Assembly: GCF_965279545.1 (NCBI RefSeq)
Contig: NZ_OZ257250.1
Coordinates: forward strand, 2,976,001-3,040,000
DNA from: Methylibium sp965279545
Lineage (GTDB): Bacteria > Pseudomonadota > Gammaproteobacteria > Burkholderiales > Burkholderiaceae_C
DNA length: 64,000 nucleotides
Direction: 5' to 3'
Positions 9,328 to 18,005 of the stretch are shown piece after piece (the first letter of the stretch is position 1; every line of letters begins with the position of its first letter). A model generated the notes under the pieces. It saw only the letters and a list, made by a program, of their open reading frames with translations. It was not told the origin of the DNA and searched no databases. Position numbers and translations under genes: made by a program.

Positions 9328-10299
9328 ATGAGCACTAATACACCCCGCCAGCGACCGCTGTCGGTCGGACCGATCCGGGCTTTCGAGGCGGTCGCGCGCC
9401 ACCTCAGCTTCCGCGCCGCGGCCGAGGAACTGCACCTCACGCAGTCGGCGATCAGCCGACAGATCCAGTCGCTGGAGGCGGAGGTCGGCAGTTCGCTGTT
9501 CACGCGCGGCACACGCAGCGTCGCGCTGACCGGCGACGGCGTCGTGCTGCTGGCGGCCGTGACGCCGGCGCTGGAGCGGCTCGACGCGGGCGTTCGGCAG
9601 ATCCGCAGTGCGCGGGGCCGTCGCGGCGTGAACCTCAACACCTTCCCGTCGTTCGCGTCGCTGTGGCTGCTGCCGCGCATCGAGGCCTACCAACGCGACC
9701 ATCCCGACCTCGACATCCGCATCGATGCGAACGATCGCCTCGCCGACCTGGACGACCCCGAGGTCGAGATCGTGATCCGCTACTGCAGCGCGCAACGGGC
9801 GCCCGCCGGTGCGCTGCGGCTGTTCGGCGAGACCCTGACACCGGTGGTCAGCCCGCGTTTGCTGGAGCAGGCCGCCAGCGGCGCCGCCCCCGCGCTGCGC
9901 ACACCGGCCGACCTGGCACAGCACACGCTGCTCGAAGAAGACAGCCAGTTGGCCAGCACGCAGTTCGTCAGCTGGCGCCACTGGCTCACGCTGCAGTCCC
10001 TGCCCGGCCTGGAGCCGCGGCGCTGGATCTACCTGAACTTCACCTACCAGCAGGTGCAGGCCGCCCTGGCCGGCCAGGGCATCGCGCTCGCCCGGCTGGC
10101 GCTGGTCGACGAATCACTGGCTCGCGGCGAGCTGATCGAGCCGTTCGGACCGGACTGCCGCACGCGCAGCCCTTACGCCTACTGGCTGGTCATCGCCGGC
10201 AGCAAACGCGAACGCGCCGACGTGCAGCGTTTCGCGACCTGGGTACAGGCGCAGGCGGCGCTGACGCGACAGGCCATAGGCGAAGGCGTGCCGGATTGA
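9328..10299 (+). CDS. LysR-family transcriptional regulator (GcvA-like)
   Basis: A 323-residue regulator. The N-terminal winged HTH (AFEAVARHLSFRAAAEELHLTQSAISRQIQSLE) is typical of LysR, and the remainder is a periplasmic-binding-like effector domain whose LPRIEAYQRDHPDLDIRI segment matches the GcvA branch. Effector and targets are unknown; the divergent DUF2917 gene is the obvious candidate. The intergenic region holds TTGATGATCAA, a small dyad that could be part of an operator. Confidence 0.93.
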   Translation: MSTNTPRQRPLSVGPIRAFEAVARHLSFRAAAEELHLTQSAISRQIQSLEAEVGSSLFTRGTRSVALTGDGVVLLAAVTPALERLDAGVRQIRSARGRRGVNLNTFPSFASLWLLPRIEAYQRDHPDLDIRIDANDRLADLDDPEVEIVIRYCSAQRAPAGALRLFGETLTPVVSPRLLEQAASGAAPALRTPADLAQHTLLEEDSQLASTQFVSWRHWLTLQSLPGLEPRRWIYLNFTYQQVQAALAGQGIALARLALVDESLARGELIEPFGPDCRTRSPYAYWLVIAGSKRERADVQRFATWVQAQAALTRQAIGEGVPD

Positions 10300-10402
10300 G
10301 CCGGCCGCCGTGACTCGCAGGAGCTCGCGTCGTCATGCACCGCTGGGGACTGCGTTAAATTCGAACGGAACCGAAGCCGATCGACACGGCTCCTTCCGTG
10401 GC

Positions 10403-12445
10403 ATGACCCCCAAGACCCCGACTTCCCTGCACTGCCACACCTTCAGCCGCGCGGTCGCACTCGCCGCCATCGCCGCAGCCCTGACGCTGCTCGCCCCGCC
10501 GCCGCCGGCACGGGCACAGACGGCCAACGACACCGTGCTCGATGCACGCGAGGCCCTGCGCAAGCGGGACAAGAGTCGCCTGGCGGCCACCCGTGCCGCC
10601 GCACTCGCGGCGAATCACCCGCTCGCGATGTGGGCCGACTACTGGGAACTCGGCAACCGGCTCGCCGAGGCGCAGCAGGACGAACTGAACGCCTTCTACG
10701 CCCGCTGGCCCGGCAGCTATGTCGAGGACCGGTTGCGCAACGACTGGCTGCTCGAGCTCGGCAGGCGCCGCGACTGGGTCAACTTCCGTGTCGAATACCC
10801 GCGCTTCAAGCTCAACGACGACCGCGAGGTGAGCTGTTACGCGCTGCTGACGCGCCACCTCGATGGCCAGGACGTGCTGGACGACGCCCGTGCCGCCTGG
10901 CTGGCGCAGCGCGACGCCGACGACGGCTGCGCTCTGCTCGCCAGCACACTGTTCGAGGCCAGACGCCTGGGTCCCGAGGATGCCTGGCGCAAGACGCGGC
11001 TCGCGGTCGAGGCCAACCGGGTGCGCATGGCACGCCAGGCGGCCGCACTGCTCGGCGACGAGGTGGCGAACACGGTCGGCGAGCTGAGCGACAACCCGCA
11101 GCGCTACCTGACGCGCAAGGCATCGACCAAGGATCGCGGCGCCAGCGAACTGACGGCACTGGCGCTGATCCGCAGCGCGGCGAACGACCCCGATGTGGCC
11201 GCGACGTCGATGAACGAACGCTGGGCCGCGCGGCTGCCGGCCGAGCTGAGCAGCTGGGTCTGGGCCAGCATCGGCAAGCAGGCGGCCCTCAAGCTCAGCG
11301 ACGGTGCATCCGACCACTTCCAGCGCGCCGAGCTGACGCGCACCGGGCCGGTCGAGGTGGCGCTGCCCGACGACACGCTGGCGTGGAAACTGCGCGCCGC
11401 GCTGCGCGCCAACGGTGGCGCCGGGCGCTGGCAGCAGGTCATGCAGGCGGTCAACGCCATGAGCCCCACGGAGCAGCGCGAGCCGGCCTGGATCTACTGG
11501 AAGGCCCGCGCCCTGCTGGCGCTGGCCGGCAGCAGCCAGGAGGGCGGCACGCTGAGCGCGCAGGCACACGAGCTGCTCGCGTCGATCGCGAACCCCTTGC
11601 ACTTCTACGGCAAGCTCGCCACCGAGGAGCTGGGCCAGCCGCTGGTTCTGCCCGCGCGCCCGGCACCGCCGAGCCCGGAGGAACGCAGCGCCGCGGCGCA
11701 GCATCCCGGCCTGCAGCGCGCCCTGCTGCTGATCGACGTCGGCCTGCGCAACGAGGGCGTGCGCGAATGGAACTTCTCGCTGTTCGGCATGGGCGAGCGC
11801 GAACTGCTGGCGGCCGCGCAGCTGGCCTGCGAGCGCCAGATCTGGGACCGCTGCATCAACACCAGCGAGCGCACGCGCGAGCAGGTCGACATGGAGCAGC
11901 GCTTTCCCACGCCGTTCCGCGCCGACGTGGTCGCCCGCGCGCGCGAGGCCGGGCTGGACCCGGCCTACGTCTACGGCCTGATCCGGCAGGAGTCGCGCTT
12001 CGTCGCCACGGCGCGCTCGGCGGTCGGCGCCTCGGGCCTGATGCAGCTGATGCCGGCCACCGCGAAATGGACCGCCCGCAAGCTCGGCATCGACTACACG
12101 CAGGATCGCATCACCGACCACGGCACCAACCTGCGGATCGGCACCGGCTACCTGAAGCTCATGCTCGACAGCTTCGACGGCTCCCAGGCCATGGCCGCGG
12201 CCGGCTACAACGCCGGGCCGAGCCGGCCACGCAAATGGCGCGAGGGTCCGTCGCTGGACGCGGCCGCCTGGGCCGAGAACATTCCGTTCACCGAAACGCG
12301 CGACTACGTCAAGAAGGTCTTGTCCAACGCCACCGATTACGCCACGCTGCTCAGCGGACAGCCGCAGTCGCTGCGTGCACGGCTCGGCACGGCGATCGGC
12401 CCGCACGTCGGAGCACCTAGCCCGGTCGAGCGCGACCTGCCATGA
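10403..12445 (+). CDS. slt: Soluble lytic murein transglycosylase
   Basis: A periplasmic enzyme of 680 residues that cleaves peptidoglycan to 1,6-anhydro-muropeptides. A signal peptide (ALAAIAAALTLLAPPPPARA) is followed by the alpha-helical superhelix (U-domain) and a C-terminal SLT domain: GLIRQESRF carries the catalytic glutamate, with GASGLMQLMPATA and AAAGYNAGP as the other family motifs. ATG 10403 places the signal peptide within the first 45 residues. An epimerase gene follows after 10 bp, so the two are probably co-transcribed. Confidence 0.95.
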   Translation: MTPKTPTSLHCHTFSRAVALAAIAAALTLLAPPPPARAQTANDTVLDAREALRKRDKSRLAATRAAALAANHPLAMWADYWELGNRLAEAQQDELNAFYARWPGSYVEDRLRNDWLLELGRRRDWVNFRVEYPRFKLNDDREVSCYALLTRHLDGQDVLDDARAAWLAQRDADDGCALLASTLFEARRLGPEDAWRKTRLAVEANRVRMARQAAALLGDEVANTVGELSDNPQRYLTRKASTKDRGASELTALALIRSAANDPDVAATSMNERWAARLPAELSSWVWASIGKQAALKLSDGASDHFQRAELTRTGPVEVALPDDTLAWKLRAALRANGGAGRWQQVMQAVNAMSPTEQREPAWIYWKARALLALAGSSQEGGTLSAQAHELLASIANPLHFYGKLATEELGQPLVLPARPAPPSPEERSAAAQHPGLQRALLLIDVGLRNEGVREWNFSLFGMGERELLAAAQLACERQIWDRCINTSERTREQVDMEQRFPTPFRADVVARAREAGLDPAYVYGLIRQESRFVATARSAVGASGLMQLMPATAKWTARKLGIDYTQDRITDHGTNLRIGTGYLKLMLDSFDGSQAMAAAGYNAGPSRPRKWREGPSLDAAAWAENIPFTETRDYVKKVLSNATDYATLLSGQPQSLRARLGTAIGPHVGAPSPVERDLP

Positions 12446-12455
12446 TCGGCACCCC

Positions 12456-13412
12456 ATGAAGAACCTGCTGATCCTCGGTGGCACCGGTTTCGTCGGCAGT
12501 GCCTTGTGCGAAAAACTGGTCGAGCATTTCGGCGCGGCCGGCGCCCGCCTCACCGTGCCGAGCCGCCGTCCTCAGCGCGCCAAACAGCTGGCGATGCTGC
12601 CGACCGTCGAGCTGGTCGAGGCCGATTTGCACGACGACGGGCAACTGACGAGGTTGCTGCTCGGTCGCGACGCCGTGGTCAACCTGGTCGCGATCCTGCA
12701 CGGCAGCGCGGCCGAGTTCGAGCGGGCTCACGTTGCGCTGCCGCAGCGGCTGGCGCGTGCCTGCCGGGTGGCGAACGTGCGGCGCGTGGTGCACGTCAGC
12801 GCGCTCGGTGCCGCCGCGGATGCACCGTCGAACTACCTGCGCTCCAAGGCCGCTGGCGAAGCGGCGTTGCGCACGGCCGGGCTCGGTCTCACGGTGCTGC
12901 GGCCGTCGGTGATCTTCGGGGCAGAAGACCGCTTCATGAAGCTGTTCGCGCAACTCCAGGCTGTGTTCCCGCTGGTGCCGCTGGCCGGCGCCGACGCGAA
13001 GTTCCAGCCGGTATGGGTGGAGGACGTGGCCGCCGCCATCGTGAAGAGCCTGGTCGCCCCCCGGCCCGAGTGGGAAACCATCGAATGCGCCGGCCCGCGC
13101 GTCTACACGCTGGCCGAACTGGTGCGGCTGGCCGGTCACTGGTCGGGGCATGAGCGGCCCGTCATCCCACTGCCCGCCGCCTTGGGCCGCATCCAGGCAC
13201 GCCTTCTGGCGCTGGCACCGGGGACGCCGCTGATGTCCCCCGACAACCTCGACTCGATGCGCGTGCCCAACGTCGCCAGCGGCACGCTGCCGGGGCTGCA
13301 GGCCCTGGGCATCACGCCGACGGCCCTCGAGGCGATCGGCCCGAGCTACCTGAGCGCGGGCCGCGGTCCGGCGCGACTCGACGCCTGGCGCGCCCTGGCG
13401 CGGCGCCGCTGA
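12456..13412 (+). CDS. NAD(P)-dependent epimerase/complex I NDUFA9-like protein
   Basis: A 318-residue atypical short-chain dehydrogenase with an N-terminal nucleotide-binding motif (ILGGTGFVGSALCEKL), the VVNLVAILHG and HVSALGA strands, and YLRSKAAGEAALR containing the YxxxK-like position. It matches the NDUFA9/YfcH-like epimerase group found next to slt and cca in many Burkholderiales. The substrate is unknown, and some relatives bind quinone-related complexes. It starts 10 bp after slt. Confidence 0.88.
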   Translation: MKNLLILGGTGFVGSALCEKLVEHFGAAGARLTVPSRRPQRAKQLAMLPTVELVEADLHDDGQLTRLLLGRDAVVNLVAILHGSAAEFERAHVALPQRLARACRVANVRRVVHVSALGAAADAPSNYLRSKAAGEAALRTAGLGLTVLRPSVIFGAEDRFMKLFAQLQAVFPLVPLAGADAKFQPVWVEDVAAAIVKSLVAPRPEWETIECAGPRVYTLAELVRLAGHWSGHERPVIPLPAALGRIQARLLALAPGTPLMSPDNLDSMRVPNVASGTLPGLQALGITPTALEAIGPSYLSAGRGPARLDAWRALARRR

Positions 13413-13520
13413 GAGCGGTCGCGGCCGCCCGACGCGGCGGTCACGCATCAATCCGATGCGCCGAATGCACGCCGCAGGACGCCGGGGCTGAGTAGCATCG
13501 GCGGCACAGGAGGCGGCCCC

Positions 13521-14207
13521 ATGCAACTCGTGATCGGCAACAAGAACTATTCGTCGTGGTCGCTGCGCCCCTGGGTGCTGATGCGCCAGGCCGGCATTCC
13601 TTTCGAGGAGGTGCAGATCCGTTTCGACGGTTTCGCGCCGGATTCGAAGTTCAAGCGGGCACTGGCAACCCACACGCCGGCCGGCAAGGTGCCGGTGCTG
13701 ATCGATGAGGACCTCGCGGTCTGGGACACGCTGGCGATCGCCGAGTACCTGGCCGAGAAGTTCCCCGCAGCCAGGCTGTGGCCGACCGACACGAAGGCGC
13801 GTGCTCGCGCACGCAGCGTCTGCGCCGAGATGCACGCCGGCTTCGGCGCGCTCCGCAGCCACTGCCCGATGAACATCGAGGCCTCGCTGCTCGACGTGGG
13901 CACCCGCTTGCTGCGGGACCAGCCCGGCGTGCGCGCCGATCTCGACCGCCTCGTCGAGCTGTGGAGCGAATTGCTGGCCGCGCACGGCGGCCCCATGCTG
14001 TTCGGCCGCTTCACGATCGCCGATGCGTATTTCGCGCCGGTGTGCAGCCGGCTGCGCACCTACGGCCTGCCGGTGCCGCCCGCCGCGGCGGCGTACATCG
14101 ATGCAGTGTTCGCGCTGCCGGGCATGCAGGCCTGGGTGTCGCAAGCCCGGGCCGAACACGAGTTCCTCGATTTCGAGGAACCCTATCGACAGCGCCCAGC
14201 GCCATGA
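13521..14207 (+). CDS. Glutathione S-transferase family protein
   Basis: A 228-residue cytosolic GST. The N-terminal thioredoxin-fold domain has NKNYSSWSLRPWVLM, with a serine cluster at the glutathione-activating position, and TPAGKVPVLID with the cis-proline; DTLAIAEYLAEKFP binds the glutamyl moiety. The C-terminal domain is helical (FTIADAYFAPVCSR). The ATG at 13521 is preceded by AGGAGG. The substrate cannot be inferred. Confidence 0.93.
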   Translation: MQLVIGNKNYSSWSLRPWVLMRQAGIPFEEVQIRFDGFAPDSKFKRALATHTPAGKVPVLIDEDLAVWDTLAIAEYLAEKFPAARLWPTDTKARARARSVCAEMHAGFGALRSHCPMNIEASLLDVGTRLLRDQPGVRADLDRLVELWSELLAAHGGPMLFGRFTIADAYFAPVCSRLRTYGLPVPPAAAAYIDAVFALPGMQAWVSQARAEHEFLDFEEPYRQRPAP

Positions 14208-14208
14208 G

Positions 14209-14231
14209 AAACGGGCCCGAAGGCCCGTTTT
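14209..14231. terminator. Bidirectional intrinsic terminator
   Basis: A 9-bp perfect stem (AAACGGGCC / GGCCCGTTT) with a CGAA loop and flanking A and T runs lies between the GST gene and the convergent PEP-CTERM-like microprotein gene. It can terminate both transcripts. Confidence 0.8.
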
Positions 14232-14253
14232 CTGGTGCGGTACAACCGCGCCG

Positions 14254-14475
14254 TCAGCGTTTGCTGCTGCGACGGTGCGCCACGAAGCCCAGCACGCCAA
14301 GTGCTGCCACCAGCAAGGCGTAGTTGCTCGGCTCCGAGGCCGGTGGGGCGCTGATCGAAAGTTCACTCTCGGCAGGTGCCACGCCCGGCACCGCTTTCTC
14401 GACCTTCTGGTCGGCAAAACTGGGGATGAATGCGCTTGCCAGCGCGAGTGCGGCCAGTAGCGATTTGGTTTGCAT
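14254..14475 (-). CDS. PEP-CTERM-like sorting-tail microprotein
   Basis: A 73-residue product consisting almost only of targeting signals: an N-terminal signal peptide (MQTKSLLAALALASAFIPSFA), about 30 polar/proline-rich residues, then SEPSNYALLVAALGVLGFVA and HRRSSKR. The tail has the PEP-CTERM layout: an xEP motif, a transmembrane helix, then an arginine-rich end. PEP-CTERM tails are cut by exosortase in exopolysaccharide-producing Gram-negatives. The mature part would be only about 25 residues. The first motif residue is Ser rather than Pro, so the match is partial. The start is the ATG at 14475. Confidence 0.65.
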   Translation of the reverse strand: MQTKSLLAALALASAFIPSFADQKVEKAVPGVAPAESELSISAPPASEPSNYALLVAALGVLGFVAHRRSSKR

Positions 14476-14577
14476 GACGGTTCCCTGATTAAGATGCCAG
14501 CAGCGTTCGCATCCACACGATGTCGCGCTGCTGCACCGTCTAGATATGTATGCGACCCACGCCTCTTCCGGTATCCC

Positions 14578-15885
14578 GTGACTCAAGGTTCACCCCCCGA
14601 ACAAGGGGTGCGGCGCGTCGCGCTGGCACCACAAGGCACCCAGGTTTTTGCAGTGGGCGGTGCGGTGCGGGACGAACTGCTGCGATTGGCGGTGCGCGAC
14701 CGGGACTGGGTGGTCGTCGGCGCCACCCCGCAGTCCATGCTGGACGCGGGCTTCCTGCCGGTCGGACGCGACTTCCCGGTCTTCCTGCACCCGCAGACCC
14801 ATGAGGAGTACGCCCTCGCTCGCTCGGAACGCAAGACCGGCCCTGGGTATCGCGGCTTCAGCTTCCACGCGGCCCCTGAGGTCACGCTCGAGCAGGATCT
14901 GGCGCGGCGCGACCTGACGATCAATGCCATCGCGCGCGCCGCCGACGGCACGTTGATCGACCCTTACGGCGGACGGCGCGACATCGCCGCGGGCCTGCTG
15001 CGCCACGTGTCACCTGCCTTTGCCGAAGACCCGGTGCGCATCCTGCGCGTTGCCCGCTTCGCGGCGCGCTTCACGAGCTTCGCCGTGGCGCCGGAGACCC
15101 TGAAGCTGATGCAGCAGATGGTCGACAGCGGCGAGGCCGATGCGCTGGTTCCCGAACGGGTCTGGCAGGAACTCGCACGCGGGCTGATGGAGCCGCGGCC
15201 CTCACGGATGTTCGAGGTGCTGCGCGACTGCGGTGCGCTCGCGCGGCTGCTGCCGGAGGTCGCGCGCCTGTGGGGCGTGCCGCAGCGCGCCGAGTACCAC
15301 CCCGAGGTCGACACCGGCGTGCATCTGATGATGGTGCTGGACATGAGCGCGCAGCTCGACGCGCCGTTGACGGTGCGCTACGCCTGCCTGGGTCACGACC
15401 TCGGCAAGGGCACGACCCCGGCCGAGGTGTTGCCGCGCCACATCGGCCACGAACAGCGCAGCGTGGCGTTGCTGCGGAGCGTGAGCGAACGGCTGCGCGT
15501 GCCGACCGACTGCCGTGAACTCGCCGAGGTGGTGGCACGCGAGCACGGCAACGTGCACCGCAGCGGCGAGTTCGGCGCCGCGGCGCTGGTGCGCCTGCTG
15601 GAACGCTGCGATGCCTTCCGCAAGCCGGCACGCTTCGACGAGGCGCTGCTGGCCTGCGAGTGCGACGCGCGCGGCCGGCTCGGCTTCGAGAGCGCGGCTT
15701 ACGAGCCGGCGCCCCGGCTGGCAGGCGCACTGGCCGCCGCGCAGACGGTCGACACGGCGCAGGTCGCCGCCGCTGCAGCCGCACGCGGCGACCGCGGGCC
15801 CGCCGTGGGGGCAGCGATCCAGCACGCGCGGATCGCGGCGGTCGCCGCGGCGCTGGCAATCCCGGTGGGCCCGGCGCTCGACTGA
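14578..15885 (+). CDS. cca: Multifunctional CCA tRNA nucleotidyltransferase
   Basis: Adds or repairs the 3' CCA of tRNAs. The nucleotidyltransferase core is clear (FAVGGAVRDELL with the GGxVRD loop, DRDWVVVGATPQ with the catalytic acidic residues, RRDLTINAIA, EDPVRILRVARFAARF), and the C-terminal HD domain (CLGHDLGKGTT) marks the proteobacterial type with phosphatase/phosphodiesterase activity. No ATG lies near the conserved start. The GTG at 14578 (435 residues) is used; GTG 14608 is an alternative, and both are slightly longer than usual. Family length is about 410. Confidence 0.93.
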   Translation: MTQGSPPEQGVRRVALAPQGTQVFAVGGAVRDELLRLAVRDRDWVVVGATPQSMLDAGFLPVGRDFPVFLHPQTHEEYALARSERKTGPGYRGFSFHAAPEVTLEQDLARRDLTINAIARAADGTLIDPYGGRRDIAAGLLRHVSPAFAEDPVRILRVARFAARFTSFAVAPETLKLMQQMVDSGEADALVPERVWQELARGLMEPRPSRMFEVLRDCGALARLLPEVARLWGVPQRAEYHPEVDTGVHLMMVLDMSAQLDAPLTVRYACLGHDLGKGTTPAEVLPRHIGHEQRSVALLRSVSERLRVPTDCRELAEVVAREHGNVHRSGEFGAAALVRLLERCDAFRKPARFDEALLACECDARGRLGFESAAYEPAPRLAGALAAAQTVDTAQVAAAAAARGDRGPAVGAAIQHARIAAVAAALAIPVGPALD

Positions 15886-15956
15886 AATCGAGGCGCCCCC
15901 GGCCGCGGCGTGCCGCGAGCAGCACCCGATGGCCCTGCTGCGCTCCGGGCCCGCGG

Positions 15957-15985
15957 TTTACAGCGGGCGAGGCCATGCCGACAAT
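15957..15985 (+). promoter_or_regulatory. Sigma-70 promoter of the HoxA-like regulator
   Basis: TTTACA (15957-15962) and GACAAT (15980-15985) are separated by 17 bases, a good sigma-70 arrangement. It lies 30 bases before the regulator's ATG and would give it a promoter separate from cca. Confidence 0.5.
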
Positions 15986-16014
15986 GGCCTTGTCACCACG
16001 CAAAGCAACTTGGC

Positions 16015-17481
16015 ATGTCGGCCGGACCGGAGTTCTGTGTCTTCCTCGTCGGCACCGAGGTCCTGGGGGACCGCGCGCTGCAGCGTGACCTGGCGCGCCA
16101 GTACGCCGTGCTGCATGCGCCGCGTGCCGCCGACGTCGCCCGGCTGATGCTCAAGCGCCTGCCCGATGTCGTGGTCTGCGAACAGCAGCTCGACGATGCC
16201 CGCGGCGTCGACCTGCTCCAGCAGATGCGCATCGATCACCCGCATGCCGTGCGCGTGCTCGCGCTGCAGAGCGCACGCCGCGAGGACATGGTCAAGGCGA
16301 TCAACGAGGCAGCGGTGTACCAGGTGGTCACCACGCCGTTCGAGCCCGAGCAGCTCGCACTGATCCTCAAGCGCGCCCTGGAGAGCCGCGAGCTGGCGCG
16401 CATCCACCGCTATCTCAGCCGTGAACTGAAGTTCGCCGACGCCGTGATCCGGCGCGAGAACGACACCATGACGCATGCGCTGCAGCAGACCTACCGCTTC
16501 GACAAGCTGGTGTTCGCCAGCGACAAGATGGCGGCGGTCTGCAACACCGCGCGCAAGGCGGCCAGCACCGATCTGCCGGTGCTGCTGGAAGGCGAGACCG
16601 GCACCGGCAAGGAACTGCTCGCCAAGGCCATCCACCTGTTCAGCCCGCGCCAGCAGCAGCTCTTCATGGCGCAGAACTGCGGCGCGATCGCCGAGGACCT
16701 GCTGCTGTCGGAGCTGTTCGGCCACACCCGCGGCGCCTTCTCGGGCGCCATCAGCGACCGTCTCGGCCTGTTCGTCGCCACCGACAGGGGCACGGTGTTC
16801 CTCGACGAGATCTCCGACATCTCACCGGCCGTGCAGGTCGCGCTGCTGCGCTTCCTGCAGGACGGCGAGGTCAAGCCGATCGGCAGCGACCGCGTCAAGC
16901 AGACCAATGTGCGCATCATCGCCGCCAGCAACCGGCCGGTGCGCCAGCTGGTCGAGGAAGGCAAATTCCGTCGCGACCTCTACTACCGGCTCAAGGGCTT
17001 CGAGATCTCGATACCGCCGCTGCGCGAACGCCCCGACGACATCCCGGTGCTGACCGATTTCCTGATCAGCAAGTACTGCGAGGTCTTCGGCCGCAAGACG
17101 CCGGGCATGGCCAGCCTGGCCCAGCAAAAGCTGCGCGCCTACGCTTTCCCCGGCAACGTGCGCGAACTGGAGAACGAAATCCGCCGCACCGTGGCCACGC
17201 TCGAGGACGGCGAGTTCATCACCGTGCAGCACCTGTCGCCGGAGATCGCCCGCACCCGGCCTCGCGCCGACCACCACGGCGCCTCGCCGGTGACGCTCGA
17301 TGGCCAGACGCTGAAAGAACACGTCGAGCAGCTCGAGGTGGCGCTCGTGCGTGCGGCGCTGGAGCGCCACCACTGGAATCACACCCGAGCGTCCGAAGAA
17401 CTCGGGCTGTCGCGTGTCGGGCTGGCGAACAAGCTCAAGCGCTACAGCATCCAGCGCTCGACCGAGCAGGGGCTCACATGA
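16015..17481 (+). CDS. hoxA: Sigma-54-dependent activator, HoxA-like, degenerate receiver
   Basis: A 488-residue NtrC-type enhancer-binding protein. The order is an N-terminal receiver-like domain (about 5-120), an AAA+ domain (Walker A GETGTGKE near 193; GAFSGA at about 240, a variant of the sigma-54-contacting GAFTGA; Walker B TVFLDEIS), and a C-terminal Fis-type HTH (NHTRASEELGLSRVGLANKL). It precedes a [NiFe]-hydrogenase cluster with a -24/-12 promoter, so a HoxA-like role in hydrogenase activation is inferred. The receiver lacks the usual acidic pair, and the phospho-acceptor position is Glu56 (VVVCEQQLDD) instead of Asp, so phosphorylation control is unlikely. No partner histidine kinase is present in the window. 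Confidence 0.88.
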   Translation: MSAGPEFCVFLVGTEVLGDRALQRDLARQYAVLHAPRAADVARLMLKRLPDVVVCEQQLDDARGVDLLQQMRIDHPHAVRVLALQSARREDMVKAINEAAVYQVVTTPFEPEQLALILKRALESRELARIHRYLSRELKFADAVIRRENDTMTHALQQTYRFDKLVFASDKMAAVCNTARKAASTDLPVLLEGETGTGKELLAKAIHLFSPRQQQLFMAQNCGAIAEDLLLSELFGHTRGAFSGAISDRLGLFVATDRGTVFLDEISDISPAVQVALLRFLQDGEVKPIGSDRVKQTNVRIIAASNRPVRQLVEEGKFRRDLYYRLKGFEISIPPLRERPDDIPVLTDFLISKYCEVFGRKTPGMASLAQQKLRAYAFPGNVRELENEIRRTVATLEDGEFITVQHLSPEIARTRPRADHHGASPVTLDGQTLKEHVEQLEVALVRAALERHHWNHTRASEELGLSRVGLANKLKRYSIQRSTEQGLT

Positions 17482-17717
17482 GCGACGACGGCAAGAAGAC
17501 CGAGCCGTCTGCCGGCATCCTGCGCTTCCCGCAGTCGAGGGTCGCACCGCCCCAGACGCAGGGCGGCTATGTCGAGCTGGGCATCACGCCGCTGGCGCAG
17601 CAGCTCGGTCTTGAAGAAGACCAGCTCAACGGCCACTGGTGCAGCCGCTGCCGCGGCATCTGGTACGGCTACACGCTCGAAGCGCAATGTCCGCGCTGCG
17701 GCAACCGCCACGGCTGA
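17478..17717 (+). CDS. Zinc-ribbon small protein of the hydrogenase cluster
   Basis: A 79-residue protein starting in an ATGA overlap with the sigma-54 activator, so translation is coupled. The last third holds a C-x2-C-x12-C-x2-C ribbon (WCSRCRGIWYGY and CPRCGNRHG), expected to bind zinc or iron. The N-terminal half is polar, with a GGYVELGITPLAQQLGLEED segment. No named family was recognised. Coupling to the activator suggests a role in regulation or metallocentre sensing, but that is inference. Confidence 0.75.
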   Translation: MSDDGKKTEPSAGILRFPQSRVAPPQTQGGYVELGITPLAQQLGLEEDQLNGHWCSRCRGIWYGYTLEAQCPRCGNRHG

Positions 17718-17777
17718 AACCCTGACGCAGCGCAGCAAGCGCTTCGTCTCGCAGGGCCGGCGTCCCACCGGTCCGCT

Positions 17778-17818
17778 GCAAACCAAGTTTCTGTTTCGCT
17801 GCAGCCGCAAACCAAGTT
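17778..17818 (+). repeat. Paired direct repeats, candidate enhancer (UAS)
   Basis: Two identical copies of GCAAACCAAGTT lie at 17778-17789 and 17807-17818, 29 bp apart (close to three helical turns). They are about 110-150 bp upstream of the predicted sigma-54 start site. This is the usual place for binding of an NtrC-family activator, and the activator gene is next door. Confidence 0.55.
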
Positions 17819-17901
17819 GGCAGGCGGCCCGCAGCCGGGGCCTGCGAGACCACCGGCGCTACGCCCGGCAACTCGGGGACAAACCCGCACTCCCTGAAAA
17901 G

Positions 17902-17916
17902 TGGCACGTGCCATGC
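17902..17916 (+). promoter_or_regulatory. Sigma-54 (-24/-12) promoter of hydrogenase operon
   Basis: TGGCACGTGCCATGC matches TGGCACG-N4-TTGC with one mismatch (A for the first T of the -12 element) and keeps GG and GC exactly 10 bases apart. Transcription should start near 17928, about 78 bases before the small-subunit ATG. Confidence 0.75.
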
Positions 17917-18005
17917 GTCCGATGCCCTCACGCGACGCGGCGAGCTTCGCTTGCGGCGCAGCAACCTGCCTCGACATCGTCGTGGCAAGAACGAGGAGAC
18001 AGCTG

